Assembly (NCBI GenBank): GCA_038049695.1
Contig: CP142456.1
Span: 23,160,501 to 23,224,500, forward strand
Direction: 5' to 3'
Length of the DNA stretch: 64,000 nucleotides
Source: Cinnamomum chago
Taxonomy: Eukaryota > Streptophyta > Magnoliopsida > Laurales > Lauraceae
Shown: positions 55,295-64,000 of the stretch, one piece after another
Position numbering within the stretch: position 1 is the first letter of the stretch
How the letters are laid out: every line of letters starts with the position of its first letter
Notes under the pieces: generated by a model
What the model saw: only the letters and a program-made list of their open reading frames with translations
Told to the model about the DNA's origin: nothing
Databases searched by the model: none
Program-made: the position numbers and the translations under genes

Positions 55295-57884
55295 CTATGC
55301 TTTTTCAGGGACTTCTTGCTTTGATTGAGCTTTCTCATGCTGTTTGAGCTTGCAGAGTTGTCTCTTGGCTTGCCTTCGCTGTTGAGCGGTAGGCTTTGTT
55401 TTGACGATCTCCCAATTTTCATCTTCTAGGAGATCGGGATGTACCCATATGGGTTGTCCATCTGATGTTGGATAAGGAACCAACTCTTGGGATGTTTGGG
55501 TCATTTTTATCACCTTGAAGGAAGTAGTGATCTTCTCCTTTGGTGACTTGGAAGTTTGTCCATATGACACCACGTTGACAGAGGCAGACCCATAGTTTTT
55601 GTCAAAGGTGATGACTCCGTTCTTCCACATCTCGTTGATCTTCTCCCTCACAACGAAGCATTGATTGAGAGGATGCAAGATCATCTGATGGTATGGACAA
55701 TACCGGGGATCATTGGTTTTGCCAAGATCTCCCGGTCTTTTAGGCTCAGGTAAGGTGAGTTTACCATTTGCTACGAGAGCCTCAAAAATTTCTTCAATAT
55801 CTTCATCGAACGGGTATTTCTTTTCTACTCGTTCTTTGAAGGCATCAGAGAGTTCGAGTGTCTTAACTGCAGTTTTGTTTTCAACTTTCTTTGGCTGCTG
55901 AGGAGCTGACTTGGTTTGAATATTAAGAACCTCCTTTTTCTTTGGTTTCGAGGTCGTAATGGCGGTCGGCTCTTTTTTTGATGATTTCTGATTGTTGAGG
56001 TCTTTGATCACCATTTCAACCTCCATAGCTGCTTCTAGGAGTTCTCCCAGGTTTTTTTATTTATTGCCGATAATCATGGAGCGGATCCTTGCTCTCATGT
56101 TGTTACGGAAGATGTCGACCAGCGATGCTTGTGGCAGTACATTTGAGCACTTGTATGCAATCGCCTTCCACTTGTGAATGAAGTCGTATGTCAACTCATT
56201 CTCTCCTTGTTTTAGGCTGTAGAGTTGTGCTATAGTAATATGGTGATCTTCACCTTTGAAGTGGGTCAGGAAGCGTGTCTCCAGCATGGCCCAATTTTGG
56301 ATGGAGTCCTCCGGCAGAGTGGAGTACCAATCGAAGGTCGTACCTTTTAGGGTACTTGCAAAGAGAGGGATCTTGAGGGCATCTTGATCCGCAATAACTC
56401 CCGTCAAGATCTTGAAGTGGATGACGTGTTGTCTGGCTGAACCTTTCCCCGTATATGTTTAGACAGTGGTTGTATGAATTTTGCAGGGAACGAAACTGAG
56501 TCCATCCATAAGGGATATGGTGGCTTGATCACATGTTCCTTCAGTGTATCCTCTTCTTTTGCTTTGGCAAGGATATCGTTGACATCCTTTTTAGTAAGGG
56601 CGCGTGACTCATTGTTTTCCTCGTCACCTTAATGACTCGGAGGAGCTTCATTGTTTAGTGGACACTGGAAACTGAGGACGAGATTTTCCATTAGAGCCTC
56701 AATTCTTTGCTGTCCTTGCTCCAACTGTTGGATGCGTGCTGTTACGTCATCATGCTGTGGAGGTTGCTCAGCATTTGTAATCAGGACGTTCATCCTTCGA
56801 GAGTCGAATGAGGATATCATCTTGGTGATTGAGCTGGAGCTCATTCTTTTGGATGAAGAACTTCGATGTCCTTAGCTTGAAGGAGCGGGAGAATCCTCCT
56901 GATGTCTTCGTGTCCGGGAGACGCTGCGAGTCACCGGTCGTCTAACATGAATTTTGGTTGGTGACTTCTGGCGTTTTCTGGTTTTACCAACCATATAGAC
57001 ATCAACAGCTTGGTCGGGTCTTTCTTTTTCGACCCATTTTTTAGAGACTTGAAGGGTAGAATGCTGGGTTCTTTGCTTCTCTAGTCTCTTTTGTCGATAC
57101 GCCGCTCGGTGACGTATAAGATGAGCAATTTGAGCTTCAGTTAGCTCTGGTTGTGCTCTAGCGATGAAGGATGTAGTCCCCTATGCACAGTAGCCGAGCT
57201 TATCTTCTTTAAAACTGGGCATGGACAGGATCTGGACGCGGTCCTTTGCCTGTCGCAGTGAGGCTTTGAATTTTGTAAGCTCGGCCCCTATTGAGATGAA
57301 AGGTCGACTCGCAGGAGTGTAGGCCTTAGCGGGTTCTTGCTTGGCCTGGTGATGCATGAATTGATTTTGGGCTTGTAGAAGCAAGCCGGCTCATGCTGAG
57401 TTAATTTTTTTGTTTGGTGGAGGGTAGGTTTTTCCTTTTTCATGTGAGAAAGAGGGTAGAACCGGTTCTCCTTGAGAGGGGCCAGGTATGCTGGCTTTGC
57501 AGATGTTTGAGACCTCCTTTGTTTTGGGGAAGGTCTCAGGGACCAGGTCTTGGGGCAGGCCTGGTTTCTTGCAGGTTGAGGCTTCGTGGGATTGCCACGG
57601 GCTTCAGGTTTCTTGATTGTTGCCCTTAGTGTCGGAGCGGCAACATGTGCAGGGGCGGTTTTCTGCTTCTTAGCAGGTGCAGTTTCTTCTACGGGGAGTG
57701 GGAATGGTCCCAACGACCCAAAGACAATGGTCTGGGGAGTAAAAGTCGACCCGGTTTGAGAGTTGTCGAGGGAGATGTCGCTTCGGCAGCGGCTAGGGCG
57801 CTTGTGAGTGCACTTGTTTTGCTTTTCTCGAAGCAGGAGTTGGTACTTGTTCTCATCGAAAGTGATGGTCAATGAAGCTGCCAT
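55295..57884 (-). pseudogene. gag: Gag, Tat element 2, broken
   Basis: Start MAASLTITFDENKYQLL at 57884. The N-terminal extension is open to 57288. The coiled coil TARIQQLEQGQQRIEAL lies in 56629-56844 and the capsid core (TLKGTTFDWYST, QGENELTYDFIHKWKA) in 56057-56407. The frame 55295-56026 carries the end of the capsid, the zinc-like YCPYHQMILHPLNQC and the basic tail. Here the capsid-nucleocapsid junction broken in element 1 is open. Confidence 0.75.
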
Positions 57885-59527
57885 TGTTAGTTTGGAAAAC
57901 TTCTGAAACAAGACCAGGTCTATTAGAAATCACAAGAATGTGGTGACCATAAATGGAAAATAACTATGGTTTTGTATTTTCAAATCGCTCGAGGGGACAT
58001 GGCCCAGCCCAAGAGAAATGAAAGAGGCAAAAAGCCATAGAGGGTACAGTTATTCTAAATGCAAGTATGGTAGGCTCAAGGCGAGCATTCCAGTGACTGC
58101 TAGAAGCAATTGTGAACCTTAATTCAAATTACCGAGAAGCAAGGCTCACTCGAGGTAAGATGATATAAGGTTGGAGATACAAATGTATCAGTCGTGAATA
58201 CAGTAGACCCGAAAGGGCGTACTAGCACCACTAGGCACAAATGTTGTAAATCGCATCCTTGGAAGGGACACGAGATAGGATTTTTGAAAGGTCAAGATCG
58301 GATTCATAAAGGAGAGCAAATGATGTTTCAATCCGAACAAGGGCTCAAACATTTCTGCGAGCGTTAAATCCGAAAAGGAAGGGACCAGAATTTCTCGAAT
58401 TTGAACCCAAAAGAAGTGACGGAGGTTTTTTTTTGAAAGGTCAAGATTGAATTCATCGAAGAGAGCAAGTGGTGTTCCAATTCGAACATCGGCTCAACAC
58501 ATTTCTACGAGCGCTAAATCCGAAAAGGAAAGAACCAAGACTTCTCAAATCTGAATTCAAAATGACGGAGTTTTTTTTTATCAAAATTGAATTAATCAAA
58601 GAGAGCAAATGGTGTTCCAATCCAAACAAGGGCTCAAACATTTCTGCGAGCGCTAAATCCAAAAAGGAAAAAACCAAGATTTCTCAAATCTGAACTCGAA
58701 AGTTTTTTTTTAAAGGTTTTTTTTTTTCTTTTGGAGATTTTTTTTTGAGAATTTTTTTGAAGATTTTTTTTTATTTTTTTGAAGATTGTTTTTTGATTTT
58801 TTTGAAGACTTTTTTTGAAGATTTTATTTATTTATTTATTTATTTTGAATACATAGGACTCTAATTCGGTCTTATGAAACCTTAGCGGATAGATCAGCCC
58901 CCAGGTAAGGGCAAGATTACTTAATGAACCCATTTGAAGGACCCCTGCCTCGAACAGTCTAGCTGCCTCCACACTCTAGACATGGCTTTTCTTAGATCCA
59001 CTTTGGTCAAAAAACACAATTGGTGCAACCTTAGTGGCTTTTGAAATTTTTTTTTTATTTTTTTAAAATCTCTAATGGATTCATTAAAGAGAACAAATGG
59101 TGTTCCAGTCTGAATAAGGGTTCAAACATTTTTACGAGCGCTAAATCAAAAAAGGAAAGAACCAAACTTTCTGAAATTTGAATCCAAAAAAAGAAAATAA
59201 AATTTAAAGAGTTTTTTTTTTTTTTTTTTTTTAAGATCCCTATCGGACTCATTAAAGAGAAAGATGGGCCATTCCCTGACAAGAACAATAGCAGCGAACA
59301 TTTCTGTGAGCTATCAAGTTCAAAGAGGAGAGGATCAAAGTTTCTTAAAATTGAATCCAAAAATGAGACATCAGATTTCTTTTTTTTATATTTTTTTGAA
59401 ATGAGAAAGAATGGAAATGAATTCAAAGGTAGAAATCTCCAAAAATCCCATCTCATGTTTTTTTTTTATGCAAGATCCAACATAGGCCACCAACTAGAAA
59501 TGAGCCTAAGAATTCAAACATCGCGTT
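57885..59527. repeat. Leader with five diverged repeats, Tat element 2
   Basis: Units of about 100 bp (GTTCCAATCCGAACAAGGG, ACATTTCTGCGAGCG) at about 58315, 58450, 58600, 59095 and 59265, against three in element 1. T-rich tracts at 58700-58850 and 59210-59232. Confidence 0.7.
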
Positions 59528-60036
59528 TGTGAGAACCCGACCCCTAATCTCTTGGATTAGTGTTGTCTTATTTGTGGATTAGTTCTTTTAGTGGGATTTT
59601 ATTTGTTGGGTTGAGTTTGTGAGCTAGAATGGGTTTTCTTCTAGTTTTGGGCTTTTGAGTGCTTTGGTAGCTTGTGGGGCCCTTTGGGGGTTCCCTTTTC
59701 GGCTTTGCTTTCACTTGTGAGATTTTCCCGATTTGTTTCGTATTGTGTTTTTGGCCGTTGCATTCATCTTGAGGAATCCTACAACTTTCATGTTGATCCC
59801 GTATCCATTTGAGAACCTGAAACCCGATTTCTTGGCCTTGAGGGCAAAACAGTCTTTTCACACCAAATCTGTACCCAAAACTCGATATTCTCGAAACCCG
59901 CGAAACATATACTTTTTGGAAACTAGATATTTCGACGATCATTTCTTCCTTCTTCGTCGAATCCATCCGAGGTCCCGAATTAGATGATTTCAGCCACCCA
60001 AGTTCTTTAAGTTGTGGGACCCAAACCTCACTTGCT

Positions 60037-60046
60037 TATAAGAGGA
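60037..60046 (+). promoter_or_regulatory. TATA box in the solo LTR
   Basis: CTTATAAGAG near 60037, followed by CT-rich sequence as in plant LTR transcription starts. Confidence 0.45.
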
Positions 60047-60889
60047 ACCCATCCCCTTTCATTCCATTCCATTCCTCATTTTCCAGCACAAACCAGCAGC
60101 CTAGGGTTTTCCCTTGTGCTTCTCTTCTTCTTCTTGCTTCTCCATCTCCAAGCCACACCAATAGTTCATCAATCAAGAAATGGAGACCACCTTCTTCTTC
60201 CTCATCTTACAAGCTTTCCATTGATACCATTTGTGAAGAGAACCCTCCATCACAAGACTTCCCTTGAGCTTACCTTGTCCATTAGAGGACCTTGCAAGTA
60301 AGTGTTCTTCTTCATCTTCTAGATTTGTAATCTTCTAGCCTTAGAGAAGATCCACCTTGATTATTGAAAGGTTTCCTTGTCATTTCATTGTTTAACCCAT
60401 TTTAGGGTTTGTTTTGGGGTTTTTGTAGAGATTGTGGATCTTGAGCTTGCGAGGTGATTAGGAGCTTGATTTGCTTGATTAGAGTCAAAGGCAAGTGGAT
60501 GAATGGATTGTTTTGATTATTAACATGTTTTGTGAGAAAAATCTTGTTTCATTAAGGGTTTTGGTGATTTTAGTAGTTGTCTTCACTATGATTAATATTG
60601 ATTTCGAAATGTGCTTATTGATGAGTTATTTCCCTCTTGTTCATGCTTGGAAAATGTATGCATCATATTGTCAAGGTCTCAAATGGTTTCACATGAATGA
60701 GTTTTCTCCACCTTGAGATTTATTGTGAATGGAAAGAATGGAAAGGGAGAAACTTGAAATGAGGAGCTCTTTAGCTCATTTTAATGTCTTTGAATCATGT
60801 GTTTAAATCATCTTGTTTATAGTTCTATGTGATTGTTTAAGTGTTGGAAAGGAAGAAAAAAAAATCAGTTCCCGGACCTGCTGCACGCC

Positions 60890-61026
60890 CAGGTCCGATC
60901 GATCGGACCTAAAGGCCGATCGATCGGCCTGTCTTTAACTGTAAGGTTTTTTGGGCCGATCGATCGGCCGATCGATCGGACCCTGTGCATTTCTGGTACA
61001 GAAATTTCGGTCGATCGATCGGACCT
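60890..61026. repeat. CCGATCGATCGG palindrome cluster
   Basis: Five to six copies of CGATCGATCGG or its variants lie within 140 bp, a local CG-rich island in the solo LTR. Confidence 0.75.
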
Positions 61027-61691
61027 TCGGTCCAGTGAAATTTGATATTGTGTTTTTTGGAAACCTTTGGGCTTTCTATGAGTCCTAGGGGTATATACCT
61101 TAGTGTTAAGACCAATTATACCCTAATCTAAGGTCTCTAAGACTAGGGAACTAAAGAAAAGAATGGTGTTGATTTAGACACTAATTCTTGGTTCTAGGTG
61201 GGACCCTGGCTACCCTTTTTGGACTGTTTGGACCAAGTGTGAGAATGTCTTGAGCCGACACGCCTCACGGTTGGTTCGGTGGCATCGAAGTTCAATCCAT
61301 TTCAATCTTGAACGGGATGGAACGATGCGATATCTTCTTTATATCTAAACACAAGTCTATTTCCTTGGTTATCGCTAATTCTATTCCTTTCGATGACTGA
61401 ATCGGTTGCTCGATGTTTCCGGATTAATGTCATGCCTAGGATGGACCGTTTATAATCTTGATTCTTGCTATTGTAACATCTAGTACTACCAATAAGCTCA
61501 TTTTAAGTTTTGAAAGTAGTAAAAGTGCATAAGGAGCCCGGAATGTCTTCAAACTCAAAGAGTACCAAGTAATTGCTATAATCGACATACGGGACCCCTA
61601 TTCACTTAAATAGATCTTGAAACCGATATTTTTACCCGAAATTGTTATAGTTCATTGTTTCACCTCTTTCCCCGAGATTTGCATTACATGA

Positions 61692-61949
61692 CTTGTTTTC
61701 CCGAAAGCATTGGAGTTACTCTAGTAACAGTCATTTGTCCCGAAGTGCATTGCATCACATGATATGACAGTGTGCCCTTGAGCACCCCGTTTTACCCGTT
61801 TATTTATTGTACTTGATTTACTTGTTTCCCCGAAAGCATTGAAGTTACACTAGTAACAGTTATTTGTCTCGAATGTATTGCCCGATATGAAGTGACAGTG
61901 TGCCCTTGAGCACCCCCGTTTTACCCGTTTATTTACTGTACTTGATTTA
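61692..61949. repeat. Tandem duplication, 2 x 129 bp, in the solo LTR
   Basis: CTTGTTTTCCCGAAAGCATT begins at 61692 and, with one change, at 61821. Both units end in TACTTGATTTACTTG. Confidence 0.8.
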
Positions 61950-62419
61950 CTTGCATATGTCTCGATTGGTTTTGACCTATGAGTCGGCATCACTAAGCTT
62001 GGATACCTTGTCGGTTTGATCCACCGACTTGGAAATCCCTCTCCCGTCCCGCCAGCTGCAGTTTGGATCCCGATACCCGGTTATTGCCGTGGTCCCGTCC
62101 CGATACCCAGTTTGCTACCGTGGTCCCGTTCCCGTATATTTATATTGTATATATGATTTACGTTGAGTCTCCTCACCTTGTGTGACTGAGGCCAACGTCC
62201 CGTTATACTCTTGTCACTTGGTGATAGAGGACTTAGCTTCTTGTGATTGCCATCTTGCCAGTTCCCGGTTCCTTGGATACCCGACATGTTTTATATTGCT
62301 TACTTGCTTTCCGATAAATAATTTGTTTCCTTTATGAAAGTTGTTATTTAAACAAGTGTTAATATTCTCCAATGTAAATTCAGTTATTATTATATTGCCT
62401 TCTGTTCTTTGTACCCGCA

Positions 62420-63020
62420 CATGTTTTAAATGAATGCCAGTTGGGCGAATACACATGCTTTTACATAAGTTTCACACGATTGATGGTTTTACTAGATTTA
62501 TGTGATTACACATGTTTAAATGAATACCCGAATTGTTAAATATCCGTGCTTTGTTTTAAATGACATTTGGCTTGTGAGATTCCTATGTTTATACCTGTTT
62601 TAAATGATTACCCGATTTGTTAAATGTCCATGCTTTGAAATATGTTTCAAATGACACTTGTTTGCCAGATCCCTACGTTTATACCTGTTTTAAATGATAC
62701 CCGATTTGTTTAAATATCCATGCTTTGAAATACGTTTAAATGAACACTAGTTTTGTCAGATTTCTTTGGTTACACCGGTTTTAAATGAACACCCGGTTTG
62801 TTAAACATCTGTATTTTTACATATGTTTCAAATGGACATTGGTTTTTCTAGACTGCTATGAATACCTGGGTTGTTGCACACTTATGTTTTTACTTAAGTT
62901 TCAAATGAACGTTGTTTTGCCATACCACTATATTTATACATGTTTTAGACGAACACCCGATTGTCAAATATCTATGATTATAGATTATGTAAATGAACAC
63001 ATGTTTTATTAGATAGTCAT
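62420..63020. repeat. Degenerate tandem repeat, about 115-bp unit, in the solo LTR
   Basis: Five to six units share GTTTTAAATGAACACCCG, ATTTGTTAAATATCC and ATGCTTTGAAATA. Strongly diverged. Confidence 0.65.
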
Positions 63021-63661
63021 GTTTTACCCATGCTTGAAATGAATACAGGTTCTCTCCGAGATTCCCGACTTTGCACCCGTTTAATTATATGCAGCATTTT
63101 GATCAAATAGCATGGTTTATCATATGTTTTATTCTTCAGTGTATTTGTTATCTTTTCATCCACCTGCCAGACCGTCGTGTCTGACCCACTACTTTTGGTA
63201 CTCAGGTTCAGATTTCTTCGCCCCGAGTTGAGTGTTTTTGTTGGCTATGGAGCCATGCCTTGCAGGTTGGTTTGTCGGCTATGTCATGTAGACATTGAGC
63301 TTGACATCGAAGCTACGTCGCATTTGGGTAGTAGTTTATAGCTTACTGTTGTATGACTTTTATTAGCCTTTTTCTTGGGATTCTTAATTAATGTACATTG
63401 ATAATTGTAACTTGAACATATTTGGGAATGTAATATTCTGTTACTGTCAGCTCTGTAATTTATTGTGATGGTTACTCCAGTCTGATATGATTCTTCATAT
63501 AATAACTTTGTGCTAAAGGTTGAGTGCGACGCGGAATCCGATGGCCACAGACTTCGGGTCGCAACGCCACAAATGCTTCCGCAAAAATATTCAGAATGTG
63601 TTGTCTTCACACACGCGGATCCTGGGAGAAGTAAAATATATTTTATGCTTAATCCCATTCC

Positions 63662-63688
63662 CGCCCCCGAGGTTTCTGTTCGGGGGCG
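63662..63688. other. GC-rich hairpin at the solo LTR end
   Basis: CGCCCCCGA (63662-63670) pairs with TCGGGGGCG (63680-63688) across a 9-nt loop, five bases before the LTR terminus. Confidence 0.7.
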
Positions 63689-63711
63689 TGACAGTGTTCT
63701 CAAATGAAGGA

Positions 63712-63729
63712 GTCCCACCGGGTGTACCA
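63712..63729 (-). other. Candidate primer binding site, Tat element 2
   Basis: Minus strand TGGTACACCCGGTGGGAC, six bases inside the LTR end CCCCCA. Same position as in element 1. Confidence 0.45.
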
Positions 63730-63735
63730 GCTTTA

Positions 63736-64000
63736 TGGGGGCTCCAACCTTTCGTCCTCTCCTTCCCACCCCTGGGGCTGCCGGGAGCATGGCGGAGGAG
63801 GAAAAGCGAGGTCATCAACATTTTTGTACGGGTATACCAGATTCTCTGTTCTACTTGGAATTTGGAATGGTGATCCGGAGATTCACCTTCATAAGTAGAA
63901 AGGAAATCAATTCTTTTTTCTAACTTTCCATTGCACATATATTTTAAGAAATGGATAGTTTTTTAAAATGTCGTGAGAGGTGATTTCATTTTGTTTGCCA
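63736..64000 (-). repeat. 5' LTR of Tat element 2, cut by window end
   Basis: Matches the U5 end of 41109-41375 (CTGGGGCTGCCGGGAGCATGG, GTGATCCGGAGATTCACCTT). U3 and promoter lie outside the window. Confidence 0.75.

Larger units (their letters stand above)
59528..63693 (+). mobile_element. Long solo LTR, probably Ty3/gypsy, inserted in the leader of Tat element 2
   Basis: 4166 bp from TGTGAGAACCCGACCCC to GGGGGCGTGACA, flanked by GCGTT (59523-59527) and GTGTT (63694-63698), a 5-bp duplication with one C-to-T difference. Element 1 shows the uninterrupted site. No PBS, PPT or coding domain lies inside, so it is a single LTR left by recombination. It has a TATA box, a TAGGGTTTTCCC leader, a donor-like CAAGTAAGTG (60296-60305) and internal repeats. 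LTRs this long suggest the Tekay/Del lineage, but that is inference. Confidence 0.7.
41109..64000 (-). mobile_element. Tat-lineage Ty3/gypsy element 2 (runs off the window)
   Basis: Same family and orientation as element 1: 3' LTR 41109-43587, PPT 43588, antisense gene 44583-47317, integrase, aRNH, RT, protease, gag (start 57884), leader interrupted by a solo LTR (59528-63693), PBS 63712-63729, and 5' LTR from 63736 past the window end. It is inactive. It keeps the antisense gene that element 1 has lost. Confidence 0.85.

Noticed and set aside
60014..60301. 95-residue ORF (MGPKPHLLIRGTHP...) as a gene in the solo LTR
   Set aside because: It lies in the LTR leader next to the TATA box, is rich in Leu/His/Ser from CT-rich DNA, and has no domain.
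1..64000. CRISPR array, prokaryotic operon or tRNA genes
   Set aside because: Direct repeats seen are satellites or minisatellites without unique spacers. The PBS is the only tRNA-related sequence recognised, and all context is plant nuclear.

Overview
The window looks like repeat-dominated nuclear DNA of a flowering plant. Every large recognisable unit is a plant mobile element: a CACTA transposon end, two Sirevirus-type Ty1/copia LTR elements nested in one another, two Ty3/gypsy elements of the Tat lineage with an archaeal-type second RNase H, a long solo LTR, a foldback MITE and a satellite array. No intact host gene was found, and no rRNA, tRNA or CRISPR was recognised. The species cannot be told from the sequence.

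Layout. 1-12400 is AT-rich and mostly anonymous. It holds short dispersed repeats, small tandem duplications, microsatellites and one CACTA end (about 2448-3704) with bracketed CCGACG/CGTCGG subterminal repeats. 12460-18826 is the 3' end of a Sirevirus-like copia element whose long LTR (12849-18826) is split by a second, complete but pol-less copia element (14266-18324, TSD CTTTG). 18827-21545 is low-copy-looking DNA with a 143-bp foldback element (19562-19704, 9-bp TSD). 21546-24290 is a tandem array of about 188-bp satellite units that switches orientation near 23075 and abuts a broken LTR.

24296-41108 is Tat element 1 and 41109-64000 is Tat element 2, both on the minus strand and joined head to tail. 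Each reads, from high to low coordinate, 5' LTR, PBS, repeat-filled leader, gag, protease, RT, degenerate RNase H, archaeal-type RNase H, integrase, repeat-rich 3' region, PPT, 3' LTR. Both are dead: stops, many of them explainable as C-to-T changes, plus small indels. Between pol and the 3' LTR each carries a plus-strand (antisense) gene start with its own TATA box. In element 2 this extends into a five-exon antisense gene with four phase-1 GT-AG introns; in element 1 only promoter and first exon remain. The leader of element 2 is interrupted by a 4.17-kb solo LTR (59528-63693). The 5' LTR of element 2 runs off the window.

The order of events can be partly read. The second copia element postdates the Sirevirus-like LTR, and the solo LTR postdates Tat element 2. 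Tat element 1 probably inserted into the 3' LTR of element 2 and later lost most of its own 3' LTR, where the satellite array now ends. The most interesting items are the phased-intron antisense gene, the inverted satellite array and its LTR junction, the foldback element, and CG-centred palindromes recurring in unrelated LTR families.
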